A stretch of DNA of 64,000 bases from Actinomycetes bacterium (GTDB lineage: Bacteria > Actinomycetota > Coriobacteriia > Coriobacteriales > Eggerthellaceae): the NCBI GenBank assembly GCA_023460315.1, contig JAEWQO010000063.1:1-64000 (forward strand). Direction: 5' to 3'. The notes under the pieces were generated by a model. It saw only the letters and a list, made by a program, of their open reading frames with translations, made no database searches and was not told the origin of the DNA. Made by a program: the position numbers and the translations under genes. How positions within the stretch are numbered: the stretch's first letter is position 1; the number at the start of each line of letters is the position of its first letter. Positions 25,909-34,292 of this stretch are shown here, piece after piece.

Positions 25909-26583
25909 CTAATCCCTGTTTTGTCCCAGCAGCCAAAGCAGCTGCAGGATGGAAGTGAGGGCGGCCGCAACGTAGGTGAGGGCACACGCGCGCAGCACGC
26001 TGAACGCGCCGCTCTGCTCGGACTGGGGAAGGGCAATGGTGTCCAGGTAGATCATCGCCCGGCGGGAAGCATTGAACTCAACCGGAAGCGTGACCAGCTG
26101 GAATACGACCACCGCGGCATACATGATGATGGCGAGCGTCGTAAGCTGTGCGATCTGCAGGAAAATACCCATCATGAGCAGGAATATCCAGGCGTTGGAT
26201 GCCAAATTCACCGCGGGCACGATGGCGCCGCGTATCTTCATGGGCATATAGTTCTCGGCATGCTGGCAGGCATGGCCCACCTCATGGCAGGCGGTGGCCG
26301 TCGCCGTGATGGAGCGGCCGTCGTAGGCATCGGGAGAAAGCGTCACGGAATTCGTCCGCGGGTCAAAGAAGTCCTGGCCGGCACCTCCTCGATGCACTTC
26401 GACGTTCGAAACGCCGTAGTAGGAAAGCATGCGGCGTGCCGCCTCGGCCCCCGTATAACCGTTTGATATGGGGACATGGGTGTATTTCTTCAGCTGCGAA
26501 TTGACGTACCACGTGGCAAACCCGCCAATGATAAGCGTCACGACGATGAGCAGCAGATAGCTGTAATCGAACATGGTGGACAT
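25909..26583 (-). CDS. Membrane zinc metallopeptidase (YugP type)
   Basis: A 224-residue membrane protein of the neutral zinc metallopeptidase 2 family. An N-terminal membrane helix (residues 6-24) is followed by NGYTGAEAARRML, the zinc site ACHEVGHACQHAE (HExxH), two central membrane segments (about 122-165), and LPVEFNASRRAM. The ATG at 26583 is supported by GAAGGAG; an upstream extension is not. Substrate unknown. It lies immediately upstream of xseA. Confidence 0.88.
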   Translation of the reverse strand: MSTMFDYSYLLLIVVTLIIGGFATWYVNSQLKKYTHVPISNGYTGAEAARRMLSYYGVSNVEVHRGGAGQDFFDPRTNSVTLSPDAYDGRSITATATACHEVGHACQHAENYMPMKIRGAIVPAVNLASNAWIFLLMMGIFLQIAQLTTLAIIMYAAVVVFQLVTLPVEFNASRRAMIYLDTIALPQSEQSGAFSVLRACALTYVAAALTSILQLLWLLGQNRD

Positions 26584-26723
26584 CACTCCTTCGTCCGGAA
26601 CCGTCCCCACCGCTGATCGGAAGCAGGGCGGCACCGGGCCCTTTTCGTTTTCGAACAGTATACTAGAGCAGGAAAAATTCGCTAAAGACTACCGGCAAAC
26701 ACTGTGAAATCACCAAACGGGCA

Positions 26724-27944
26724 TTACGGTTCCGTGCTGTTTTCGCCACAGCTGCCACGCACCTGCCCCATCCGTCTCTCAACCGTCAGATCCGCGCCGT
26801 CGAGAGCGAGAGATATCTTGCCGTCAAGAAGATCGATCAGCTCGTCTCCCACTATCGAACGTCGCCATCCACGCATCAGATCGATACCCTCTCGATACCC
26901 GCGGGCAACGCGGGCAAGGTCGTCATGGCTCGCCAACGTGGGCAGCGCCACATCATTTTCCCTGGCACGCAAACGCACGAGAGCAGTCATGAGATCGATC
27001 TGGGCATCGACGTTCGGCTCGGCTCGCGTGCAGCGGTCAAGCTCCGGCCAGGTGTCCGCCGGTGCATCAAGTGCCGCCACGACGAGCGACACCACCGCAC
27101 GGGCATCCTTGGTGGAAAGGCGATCGGAGAGGCCCCGCACCATGAAGAGTTCATCAATGGTCCGCGCCTCACGCTTGCACGCCTCGACGATCTGCTCATC
27201 GGTGATCACCCACTTGCGGGGAACGTCACGACGCTGCGCCTCGATTTCGCGCCACGCCGCCACCTCCCGCGCAGCCGAAAGCTGCCGACGGGAAAGCTGT
27301 GACACGCGCTTGAGTCGCCGATACCGCTCTCGCTCGTTCACGGCATAACGCGAGGGATCCACCAATTCCTCGAAATCGTGCTGGAGCCACACCAGCCGGC
27401 CCTTGGCCTCCAAGGACGCGCGCATGCGCTGATACAAGCGCGGAAGATAGATGACGTCCTCCGAAGCATAGCGAAGCTGGGATTCGGAAAGGGGCCGACG
27501 TGACCAGTCGGTGAACGAGTCGACCTTCTTCAACGATACGCCGCATTCGGCATGCACGAGCGCCGCATAGCCAATTTGCTGCGTATGGCCCAAAAGCGCC
27601 GCCGCCACCTGCGTGTCGAAGATCGACACCGGCAACACCCCCACCTCGCGGTAGAGTATTTCCAAATCCTGTCGGCCGGCATGAAACAGCTTGACGATTT
27701 GCCCGTCGGTCAGGAGGGGGGCAAGGACGCTCAGGTCGTCCACCGCGAACGGATCGACGATGGCCGTCTCCTCGTCGGTGGAAAGCTGGATGAGGCAAAG
27801 CCGCGCATAATAGGTCTTCTCTCGCAGAAACTCAGTATCGATGGCCAGTACGCTCGAAGTGGCGGAACGCTCGACGAACGCCATGAGGTTTTCTTGGTCT
27901 GCAATGTACACTGAATGTTCCTTATCTTGTGTTTCTCGCTCCAT
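26724..27944 (-). CDS. rnd: Ribonuclease D
   Basis: A 406-residue 3'-5' exoribonuclease for tRNA and stable RNA maturation. DEDD residues are seen in AIDTEFLREKTYY (ExoI), LFHAGRQDLEIL (ExoII) and LRYASEDVIYLPRLY (ExoIII with Tyr). An HRDC domain lies around EAWREIEAQRRDVPRKWVITD-type sequence (AAWREIEAQRRDVPRKWV), with a second HRDC-like repeat toward the C-terminus. The ATG at 27944 lies just 7 bases after the predicted transcription start, so an almost leaderless mRNA is likely; ATGs at 27959 and 27962 are alternatives. It is divergent from the lipid-kinase-like gene. Confidence 0.92.
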   Translation of the reverse strand: MERETQDKEHSVYIADQENLMAFVERSATSSVLAIDTEFLREKTYYARLCLIQLSTDEETAIVDPFAVDDLSVLAPLLTDGQIVKLFHAGRQDLEILYREVGVLPVSIFDTQVAAALLGHTQQIGYAALVHAECGVSLKKVDSFTDWSRRPLSESQLRYASEDVIYLPRLYQRMRASLEAKGRLVWLQHDFEELVDPSRYAVNERERYRRLKRVSQLSRRQLSAAREVAAWREIEAQRRDVPRKWVITDEQIVEACKREARTIDELFMVRGLSDRLSTKDARAVVSLVVAALDAPADTWPELDRCTRAEPNVDAQIDLMTALVRLRARENDVALPTLASHDDLARVARGYREGIDLMRGWRRSIVGDELIDLLDGKISLALDGADLTVERRMGQVRGSCGENSTEP

Positions 27945-27957
27945 GTTGTACCATGCC

Positions 27958-27986
27958 ATCATAACAACAGAAAGGTATTCTGTGAA
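27958..27986 (-). promoter_or_regulatory. Promoter of rnd (nearly leaderless)
   Basis: On the minus strand TTCACA (27981-27986) and TATGAT (27958-27963) are 17 bases apart, giving a start near 27951, 7 bases before the ATG at 27944. The -35 element overlaps the GTG start of the divergent lipid-kinase-like gene. Confidence 0.55.
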
Positions 27987-28902
27987 ACTGCTCGTGATCA
28001 ATAATCTCGCATCCGGCTTTGGCGAAGGTGCCGTGTACGACTTCATCCGCGCGTTCATCAAAGATGGCGACGAGGTTTGCATACGATCAACCGACGGCAC
28101 CACCGATCTTCGCACCTTTCTTTCCGACGCCGGCCGCTTCGATGCCGTGGCGGCCGCCGGCGGAGACGGCACAGTTGCCACGGTGAGCTACATCCTTCAC
28201 GATTCAGGCATTCCCATCCTGCCTTTTCCCGCGGGGACGGCGAATCTGCTTGCCCTCAATCTCGCGTCGCCTCTTGAACCCCATGCCTTGGCCAAACTCG
28301 TGAGGGAAGGCCGCACGCTCGACTTCGATCTCGGCGAGATAGAAGTCGGAGGCCAGTGGTTCGGGTTCGGGATCATGGCCGGAGCGGGATACGACGCAAC
28401 CATCATGGCTGGCGCAAAATCCTCCAAAAAGCTGCTTGGTCCCATGGCCTATCTTTCAGCCGCCATCGCAAACCCCCTTCCCCAAACGTCTCACTTCACA
28501 CTCACCCTGGACGGCAAGGTCTTTGAGAGCGACGGGCTGGGAATCCTCCTCGCCAACTTCTCAAAAATTCAGTTCGACATTTCGGTGACTCACAGCAACG
28601 AACCCCGGGACGGGGCGTTTGACGTCATTGTCCTGAAAGCGCAGAACGCCTTTGAGCTCATCCCCGCGGTCATAGCAGGGCTGCTGGATCGAGGAGGAGA
28701 CTTTCCCGACCGTACCGATTCGCTCGAGCTACATCGAGCCCGCGAGGTCCATGTCGATGCCGACCCGCCGATGGAAGTGCAGTTCGACGGAGAGATAACC
28801 GGCCTCACGACCCCTTTTTCCGCGCATATCCTTCGGAAAGCTACCCGATTCTATCTTTCCGAAGAGGGGTTTGACCTTTTCGCCGGCAACCATGGAGCAT
28901 GA
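27982..28902 (+). CDS. Diacylglycerol kinase (DagK/LCB5) family protein
   Basis: A 306-residue lipid kinase of the DagK/LCB5 fold. The glycine-rich nucleotide motif is AAAGGDGTVATVSY (GGDGT); PFPAGTANLLALNL follows, and ILLANFSKIQF lies further on. A C-terminal segment, MEVQFDGEIT, matches the conserved DGE region. It probably phosphorylates diacylglycerol or a related lipid at the membrane face. The GTG at 27982 is supported by GAAAGG and by the family start KLLVINNLAS. Confidence 0.88.
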   Translation: MKLLVINNLASGFGEGAVYDFIRAFIKDGDEVCIRSTDGTTDLRTFLSDAGRFDAVAAAGGDGTVATVSYILHDSGIPILPFPAGTANLLALNLASPLEPHALAKLVREGRTLDFDLGEIEVGGQWFGFGIMAGAGYDATIMAGAKSSKKLLGPMAYLSAAIANPLPQTSHFTLTLDGKVFESDGLGILLANFSKIQFDISVTHSNEPRDGAFDVIVLKAQNAFELIPAVIAGLLDRGGDFPDRTDSLELHRAREVHVDADPPMEVQFDGEITGLTTPFSAHILRKATRFYLSEEGFDLFAGNHGA

Positions 28903-28905
28903 GGG

Positions 28906-30021
28906 TCACTCCTTTGCAGGAACCTCATAAACGGGGTCATCCTCCTTGCCGGCATCCTCCACGCTCACATCGTCCGCATTGATCTCGAGCGGCTTGTCAA
29001 ATGCCGCGTCAATCTCAGCGGATGCCCCCATGAGCTCCTTGAACGAGGAGGCATCCTCTCCGGCAACGGGCATCATGACATAGACGTTGTTCCCAATGAT
29101 GACCGGCGTGATGCGCTCTTGGGCGGCATGGCGCTCACCGGTCTCGGTCGTGGCGCTTTCCCTTTCACGGCCAAGCTGCTCCATCATTTCAGCTCGCACA
29201 TTCTCGATTTGCGCCTTGGTGTCCTGCTTCCAGCGGTCCTTGCGCCACGCGAGAAAATTCGCGTTATAGCGCATCTGGATAAGCTCAAGCACAAAGGCAA
29301 ACACCATCGCAAAGTAGACCATCAGCTTCTCGGCGTGCATGTCAAGCACCTCAATGCCGGAATTTATGCCCGCAGAATCGAGCACCAGCAGCACGCCGAT
29401 GACCGTGATGAAGCACAGGGCGAGAATCTTCATCTCAGGATGGCTGTTGATGAAATCGGATATAGGATCAATGAACACCATCATCAGGACAACCGCAATC
29501 ATGACCGCCAAGATCATGATGATGAGGCTATCGGCCAAGCCCACGGCCGTGATGACCGAATCGATGGAGAACACCAAATCCATGACCATGATCGTGCCCA
29601 CCGCCTGAGGCAGGTTGATCATATGTAGGACTTTGTGCTCTTCCGAGCACTCGGCCTTGAGCTCGACGAGGCCCAACACATCAAGCAGCTCTGCGATACC
29701 CTTGTAGATGAGGTAGGTGCCACCGGCCAACATGACGACGTCGCGCACCGAGAAGCCGTGAGAAAACGCACCGAGATCGATGGTGAACAGAGGCGTCGTG
29801 AGATGGACGAGGAAGGATGCGAACGACAGGAAGATGATGCGCATGACAAGCGCACCAGCCAATCCAAGCTTGCGCCCGATATGCTGCTTCTCGGGGGGAA
29901 GGCGGTTCGTCGTGATGGAGATGAACACGAGGTTGTCAACTCCGAGCACGATCTCAAGAAAGATGAGGGTGACCAAGCTGATCCATGCCTGGGGAGTCGT
30001 GAAGATGGAAAGATCAATCAA
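28906..30021 (-). CDS. TerC family membrane protein under Mn2+ riboswitch control
   Basis: A 371-residue membrane protein with about 7-9 helices in the first 270 residues and a charged cytosolic tail. TerC signatures are FLEIVLGVDNLVFISI and MVMDLVFSIDSVITAVG, with membrane-embedded acidic residues. Several family members (MeeY/MeeF, Alx) export manganese, some to metallate exoenzymes. The leader carries a yybP-ykoY aptamer and terminator (30074-30223), so expression should rise with intracellular Mn2+; a manganese-efflux role is therefore inferred. The tail (about 270-371) is longer than in most homologues and Glu/Asp-rich at its end. Confidence 0.9.
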   Translation of the reverse strand: MIDLSIFTTPQAWISLVTLIFLEIVLGVDNLVFISITTNRLPPEKQHIGRKLGLAGALVMRIIFLSFASFLVHLTTPLFTIDLGAFSHGFSVRDVVMLAGGTYLIYKGIAELLDVLGLVELKAECSEEHKVLHMINLPQAVGTIMVMDLVFSIDSVITAVGLADSLIIMILAVMIAVVLMMVFIDPISDFINSHPEMKILALCFITVIGVLLVLDSAGINSGIEVLDMHAEKLMVYFAMVFAFVLELIQMRYNANFLAWRKDRWKQDTKAQIENVRAEMMEQLGRERESATTETGERHAAQERITPVIIGNNVYVMMPVAGEDASSFKELMGASAEIDAAFDKPLEINADDVSVEDAGKEDDPVYEVPAKE

Positions 30022-30073
30022 GTGGTGCTCCTTTTCCCGATGCTCTCATCTGCGCCCCTCAGCGATGCGTCAC

Positions 30074-30126
30074 AAAAAAAGACTCATCGCGCAGCCGCAC
30101 GTACATGCAAACCGCGCCATGAGTCT
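30074..30126 (-). terminator. Riboswitch-controlled intrinsic terminator upstream of terC
   Basis: A ~12-bp stem (30114-30126 with 30080-30092, one mismatch) is followed on the minus strand by TTTTTTT. Its 5' arm includes 30117-30123, which is also the 3' strand of the aptamer P1 helix, so the two structures exclude each other. Confidence 0.85.
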
Positions 30127-30223
30127 CGTTATTTCAGACACACCAGATGCCCAGCCGCAAAACGACCGAACGCCAAGATGTTGACGTGCCGCATAGTCAC
30201 CTATGCCAACTACTCCCCCACGG
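30117..30223 (-). promoter_or_regulatory. yybP-ykoY (Mn2+) riboswitch aptamer
   Basis: The minus-strand leader contains GGGGAGTAG, the hallmark of the class, followed by a hairpin (GGCATAGGTGACTATGC), then CGTCAACA and, near the 3' end, AACGAGAC, in the order expected for the three-way junction. CCGTGGG (30217-30223) pairs with CTCATGG (30117-30123) to form P1. Formation of P1 by metal binding would free the message from the following terminator, so this is a transcriptional ON switch for terC. Confidence 0.87.
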
Positions 30224-30232
30224 GCGGAAAGA

Positions 30233-30261
30233 ATCCTACCACGAGCAGCGCCAAGCGGCAA
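30233..30261 (-). promoter_or_regulatory. Promoter of the terC riboswitch leader
   Basis: TTGCCG (30256-30261) and TAGGAT (30233-30238) on the minus strand are 17 bases apart. Transcription would begin near 30226, three bases before the aptamer P1 strand, which supports both assignments. Confidence 0.7.
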
Positions 30262-30270
30262 TGCTATAAT
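30262..30270 (+). promoter_or_regulatory. Extended -10 promoter for the membrane-anchored protein
   Basis: TGCTATAAT is a perfect extended -10 element 32 bases upstream of the ATG at 30303. No good -35 is seen. It overlaps the -35 of the divergent terC promoter, so the two promoters may compete. Confidence 0.6.
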
Positions 30271-30302
30271 GCCCGAAGTACACAAATCCCGCAGGAGTGG
30301 CC

Positions 30303-31088
30303 ATGATGTTCAACGCGCACGCAAAGGAATACGTCGACACGGACGGACCGGTCCGCCATCTGGACGGAAGCGGGCTGAAACGGCCGCTTGACATGCCTCA
30401 GTCAGCGAAGGCCGTCATGGGAGCATTCGTGGTCGTTGCCGCCGTCATCGGCGGAGTCATCCTGTTCAATGTCCTCGACAGCGTCTACAACTCGGCAGCG
30501 CGAACCCAGCTGACCGTTGAGGAGAACCTCTCACGGTCCGTATCGCTCGACCTCCCTCAACTTTCTTCCCTCTTTTTACTCGACAACGAATCGATCAAGC
30601 AGACCTTCGCAGATTCCGGCCTTACCACCTATGAGGTATCGTCGGCGGACGATAGCGCGAATGGAGGATTCGACCTTTTCAAACTTCCGTCTGACGTAAG
30701 CGTCGCCGATGCTGGCGTCATGTACCTCAGCGGCATCAACAGCCTCTCGGCCGCGGATGCCTCACGATTCCTGAACGGATCGTGGCGCATGACGGTCACG
30801 CGCAATGACGTCACCGACATGGGGGTATGGTACGCCGACTTCACATCAGGCAGCGTTGACGCCGCCATCCAGAACGCTCTCGTGGCCGAGGCGTTCGACA
30901 CGTCGACCCTCGGCGAGTCTGGCACCGACGAGGCGGGAAACACCTTTCAGGCCGGCACGATCGACGTTGGCGGCACAACGTGCTCGTGGCGCATTTCAGC
31001 CATCTTGCTTTCATCCTACTATGACATTGAAGGATTGCCCGACACCGCCGTCTATGTGGGCATACGAATGACTCCTCTGACATCGTGA
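30303..31088 (+). CDS. Single-pass membrane-anchored extracytoplasmic protein, unknown function
   Basis: A 261-residue protein with a ~35-residue cytosolic N-terminus, one membrane helix (about residues 37-57, AFVVVAAVIGGVILFNVL) and an exported region of about 200 residues. The exported part is acidic and Ser/Asp/Thr-rich, with one Cys in TTCSWRIS. I do not recognise the domain. AGGAG lies 5 bases from the first ATG and 8 from an adjacent second ATG. It is divergent from terC and upstream of the tRNA cluster, with no operon partner. A periplasmic or cell-wall role is all that can be inferred. Confidence 0.75.
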   Translation: MMFNAHAKEYVDTDGPVRHLDGSGLKRPLDMPQSAKAVMGAFVVVAAVIGGVILFNVLDSVYNSAARTQLTVEENLSRSVSLDLPQLSSLFLLDNESIKQTFADSGLTTYEVSSADDSANGGFDLFKLPSDVSVADAGVMYLSGINSLSAADASRFLNGSWRMTVTRNDVTDMGVWYADFTSGSVDAAIQNALVAEAFDTSTLGESGTDEAGNTFQAGTIDVGGTTCSWRISAILLSSYYDIEGLPDTAVYVGIRMTPLTS

Positions 31089-31216
31089 CACGCTGGAGGC
31101 AGCACGGGAAAACCCGGCTCAGCCAGCGGCCATCAAGCATGCTGCGCGTCAAGGGACTTGGCAAGGGAATGTCTGCAGAATTCTGAGGGAAGGCAAGCGG
31201 CATGTCTGCCGGTGAA

Positions 31217-31292
<76 letters not shown>

Positions 31293-31335
31293 ATCACGAG
31301 ATGCTGCATGCCCTATCCTTCGAGAAGGAACGGGT

Positions 31336-31409
31336 TGGAGGCGACGCCCGGATTCGAACCGGGGATGAAGGCTTTGCAGGCCTCTGCCTTACCACTTGGC
31401 CACGTCGCC
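31336..31409 (-). tRNA. tRNA-Cys (GCA)
   Basis: A 74-base cloverleaf on the minus strand with acceptor GGCGACG/CGTCGCC, anticodon GCA and encoded CCA. It lies 43 bases upstream of tRNA-Gly copy 1, so the two probably share a transcript. A terminator for the preceding tRNA-Gly stands just upstream, and I see no clear promoter of its own. Confidence 0.95.
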
Positions 31410-31425
31410 ATGAAACACGAATCGG

Positions 31426-31466
31426 TGAAAAGAAAGGCCGGCCAAAACGGGGATATGACCGGCCTC
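31426..31466 (-). terminator. Terminator between the tRNA-Gly copies
   Basis: AGGCCGG (31459-31465 strand) pairs with CCGGCCT (31435-31441 strand) on the minus strand, with TTTCTTTTC after it. It lies directly downstream of tRNA-Gly copy 2. Leaky termination would let the Cys-Gly pair be transcribed at a lower level. Confidence 0.7.
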
Positions 31467-31477
31467 TTATCAACGGA

Positions 31478-31553
<76 letters not shown>

Positions 31554-31566
31554 ATCGCGAGGAACT

Positions 31567-31595
31567 ATATTAATGGAACGCCCAAGCTCATGCAA
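31567..31595 (-). promoter_or_regulatory. Promoter of the tRNA-Gly/Cys cluster
   Basis: On the minus strand TTGCAT (31590-31595) and TAATAT (31567-31572) are exactly 17 bases apart, and the start would lie about 7 bases upstream of tRNA-Gly copy 2. The same TTGCAT -35 is found at rplS and azlC. Confidence 0.75.
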
Positions 31596-31859
31596 GTGTT
31601 ATTTCATGAAATCTCAGAATGGGACTGCCGCGCCACGGTCCAACGAGCTCCCAGCATACACAAGATCCCCTTTGCCCCCCCGTCGATCCTTGCGGCCCAC
31701 AGCCACCCATACGAATGCAGGACGTCTCACGGACGCTGCATCCTTTTTCCTGAAAACAAGCGCAGCGACAAAAGCAACGTCCACGCACGCGCTGCGCCCG
31801 ACATCCCGGAGAGCCTCAGCCCCGCAGGGAGTCGTCTTATAAGATTTTCAGATTTCTCT
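31596..31859. other. Gap between divergent tRNA genes
   Basis: The 377 bases between tRNA-Gly copy 2 and tRNA-Val hold one promoter at each end. In the middle section I see no convincing coding frame, RNA or repeat. Confidence 0.5.
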
Positions 31860-31887
31860 TTGACAGACGGCACCAATCTGATAAACT
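31860..31887 (+). promoter_or_regulatory. Promoter of tRNA-Val
   Basis: TTGACA (31860-31865, perfect consensus) and TAAACT (31882-31887) are 16 bases apart, about 43 bases upstream of the mature tRNA. Confidence 0.75.
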
Positions 31888-31930
31888 AACTGCTTGCTGG
31901 AACGGAAACGATGCAGCAGATCAAGAGCGT

Positions 31931-32005
<75 letters not shown>

Positions 32006-32014
32006 CGCAATTGC

Positions 32015-32051
32015 ACGCACCCACGAAGCGATCTTGGTGGGTGCGTTTTTT
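32015..32051 (+). terminator. Terminator of tRNA-Val
   Basis: A 10-bp stem, ACGCACCCAC with GTGGGTGCGT, and a 12-base loop are followed by TTTTTT. Confidence 0.9.
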
Positions 32052-32121
32052 CTTGGGCGGGACAGCCCGGTGTCTCAGCCGCCTCATTTCACCGCGACAG
32101 CAGTTGCGCAAGCTGTGCCAA

Positions 32122-32832
32122 TCACGCCACCAACCGGGAAACCTCAGCAAGCGACCTCAGACATTCATAGCCGCAACCGGCCTTTGACCCATCGCGATCG
32201 ATGATGAGCGGACGTATGCCGGCAGCAGACGCACCGTCTCCATCGGCATCAGGACGGTCGCCCACATGGACCGCATTGCCAGAGGCGACGTTGAGACGCT
32301 CTAGGGCATGTTCGAATATGACCGGATCAGGTTTGCGGCATCCGACGTTCGCGGAGGAGATGACCAAATCGAAATAGGGCAGCAACTCCAGGTCGCGCAA
32401 GAGGCCTTCAAGCTCCGCATCCCAGTTTGAGACAACGGCAAGCGCAATCCCTCTTTCCTTCAAGCCATTGAGACACGACAGGACGTCGGGATAGAGTCGC
32501 CAATGATCTGCGCGGCGGTACGCCTCATGCACGGCCTGAGCCATGCCCTCAGCGTCCTGCACGATGCCGAGCGCATGGCTCAGATAGCGGTATTGATCGA
32601 GCCAGATGGCGACCGAGCCTTCGTGGGAGCACCAAAAATCACCGTCGCGAAGATATTCCGCCTCGTAAAAGGCCTCCATGCCTGGCATATGGGGCTCAAC
32701 GTCCCGCACGGTGAGCCCATGTCCACGCTCGGCGGCAATCCTGGCAAACGTCTCTGCAACCGAAGGGCAAGGATGCAGCAGCGTGGCACCAACATCGAAC
32801 AGGGCTGCCCCAGCCCTCACGTCATTCTTCAT
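32122..32832 (-). CDS. HAD superfamily hydrolase with atypical motif I
   Basis: A 236-residue HAD protein with a helical cap (about residues 20-85). Motif I is FDVGATLLHP: the nucleophile Asp is present but the usual +2 Asp is Gly. Motif II is VVSNWD, motif III the Lys in GCRKPDP, and motif IV is HVGDRPDADGDGA. The +2 change is found in dehalogenase- and phosphonatase-like members, so a plain phosphatase role is not assured. The ATG at 32832 overlaps the CDF gene's end by 11 bases, indicating co-translation with that transporter. Confidence 0.85.
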   Translation of the reverse strand: MKNDVRAGAALFDVGATLLHPCPSVAETFARIAAERGHGLTVRDVEPHMPGMEAFYEAEYLRDGDFWCSHEGSVAIWLDQYRYLSHALGIVQDAEGMAQAVHEAYRRADHWRLYPDVLSCLNGLKERGIALAVVSNWDAELEGLLRDLELLPYFDLVISSANVGCRKPDPVIFEHALERLNVASGNAVHVGDRPDADGDGASAAGIRPLIIDRDGSKAGCGYECLRSLAEVSRLVA

Positions 32833-33715
32833 GGCCGTCGTCGGGTTCAATGTGGACCAGCACCTCAATGACGTTGGGAAAACATGTCTCGATCGTCTTC
32901 TCGACATCGTCGGCAAGCGCATGGGCTTCACTCACCGTCATCTCCGAGGCGACAAGCACATGCAAATCGGCGTATACCTCACCTTCGGTTCCCCGGGTGC
33001 GGATACGATGCACATGGCGAACGCCCGGAATGGACAACGCCGCTTTCCTCACGTCTTCCTCGGGAATGCGCGCACGGTCGGACAACGTGGCAAGGGCATG
33101 TCTGAACACGTCATATGCCGTTGCCAGAATGGCGACGGTCACCACAAGCGCCATGAGGGGATCAGCCATGGGAAAGCCCAACGCCACCGCAACGAGCCCC
33201 GCGATAACGCCAAGGGAGACAAGCACGTCGGACAAGGTGTGATTCGCATCCGCCGCGAGAACCTCGCTCTTCAAGCGCTTGGCGTATCGATGTTCGCACC
33301 ACGTCACTCCAACGTTCACGACAAGCGTAGCCGCCATGACCACAAACGAAAGAAACGTGACCTCAGCGGTGTAGATGCCCGACGAGAGCTTTCCAACGGC
33401 GCTTGACCCGACCTCAAACGCCGCCAGAAGGAGGAGGATTCCGATGACGAGACTCGCATACGTTTCAAACTTGGCGTGGCCGTAAGGATGTCCCTGGTCG
33501 GCAGGACGCGCGGCCAAAGCTATGCCCACGAGGCCAACCGCATTGCCCATGGAGTCAAAAACGGAATGGATGCCGTCGGCCTGCATGGAAGCCGATCCGC
33601 TGGCGGTCCCGTAAGCATATTTGGCCGCCGCAACGGAAAGGTTCAGAAACAGGACGGCCCAGAGAACCCGCCTGATGGAACGCATGCGGTCCGATACGGG
33701 ATTTTTAGAAAGCAT
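32822..33715 (-). CDS. Cation diffusion facilitator (CDF) family metal transporter
   Basis: A 297-residue efflux protein with six membrane helices and a C-terminal cytosolic ferredoxin-like domain (about 215-297). Metal-site residues are visible in HSVFDSMGN (HxxxD) and NHTLSDVLV (HxxxD), with HPYGHAKFE between. These proteins export Zn2+, Fe2+, Mn2+ or Co2+ by proton antiport; the metal cannot be fixed here, though Mn2+ is a candidate given the nearby Mn2+-controlled terC. The start is uncertain: ATG 33715 fits the family, and a GTG at 33784 is possible. Confidence 0.9.
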   Translation of the reverse strand: MLSKNPVSDRMRSIRRVLWAVLFLNLSVAAAKYAYGTASGSASMQADGIHSVFDSMGNAVGLVGIALAARPADQGHPYGHAKFETYASLVIGILLLLAAFEVGSSAVGKLSSGIYTAEVTFLSFVVMAATLVVNVGVTWCEHRYAKRLKSEVLAADANHTLSDVLVSLGVIAGLVAVALGFPMADPLMALVVTVAILATAYDVFRHALATLSDRARIPEEDVRKAALSIPGVRHVHRIRTRGTEGEVYADLHVLVASEMTVSEAHALADDVEKTIETCFPNVIEVLVHIEPDDGHEE

Positions 33716-33792
33716 CGCCCTTTGAGGCACGGCGCCCACCCCCTTTCCGACGGTTGCGGCAAAGCCCCTCTTTGCCCAAAGCACCCGCTATG

Positions 33793-33817
33793 AAAAAAGA
33801 GACCCGCAGCTCTCTTT
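33793..33817 (-). terminator. Terminator of tRNA-Leu
   Basis: AAAGAGA and TCTCTTT form a 7-bp stem with an 8-base loop on the minus strand, and T residues follow. It lies 11 bases past the tRNA-Leu CCA. Confidence 0.75.
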
Positions 33818-33827
33818 CTCAGTTTTC

Positions 33828-33916
33828 TGGTGTCGGAGGCGGGATTTGAACCCGCACACCCGTTATGTGGGCACTAGCACCTCAAGCTAGCGTGTCTGCC
33901 GTTCCACCACTCCGAC
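33828..33916 (-). tRNA. tRNA-Leu (GAG)
   Basis: An 89-base class II tRNA on the minus strand with acceptor GTCGGAG/CTCCGAC, anticodon loop CTTGAGG (anticodon GAG), a long variable arm and encoded CCA. Confidence 0.95.
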
Positions 33917-33942
33917 AAAGCTGCTCAAACGCAACGCAGGCT

Positions 33943-33971
33943 ATTCTACCGGAAGCGTAAGGCATTGTGAA
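33943..33971 (-). promoter_or_regulatory. Promoter of tRNA-Leu
   Basis: TTCACA (33966-33971) and TAGAAT (33943-33948) on the minus strand are 17 bases apart, about 27 bases upstream of the tRNA and just past the secG stop. Confidence 0.7.
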
Positions 33972-33983
33972 GGGTAAATTTTG

Positions 33984-34238
33984 CTATTTTGAAATCGTCC
34001 CCTGCGGGTAGATGACCATGAGCACAATCAGGGACACCATGAACACGATTGCAAAAATGATGGTGATGCGGTCAAGGTTCTTCTCAACGATGCTTGTGCC
34101 GGTCTGCGACGAATACACCGAACTGGCAATCATGTCCGAAATGCCCGTTCCCTTGCCGGAATGCAGCAGAATGAACACGATGAGGCCGACACCCGAAACG
34201 ATGAGCAGGATAAGTGTAATGATGAGGAGCGGGTTCAA
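33984..34238 (-). CDS. secG: Preprotein translocase subunit SecG
   Basis: An 84-residue membrane protein with two hydrophobic helices (about residues 3-25 and 58-78) and the linking LLHSGKGTGISDMIASS of SecG. It assists the SecYE channel. The start codon is TTG; it is the first residue of the family core and no ATG lies nearby. It has its own promoter (34293-34321) at the end of the glycolytic block. Confidence 0.92.
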   Translation of the reverse strand: MNPLLIITLILLIVSGVGLIVFILLHSGKGTGISDMIASSVYSSQTGTSIVEKNLDRITIIFAIVFMVSLIVLMVIYPQGTISK

Positions 34239-34292
34239 AATTCGTCTCTCTTCTTCTGTCGGTAAAGCACAACACTACATAGCAATCCACTG

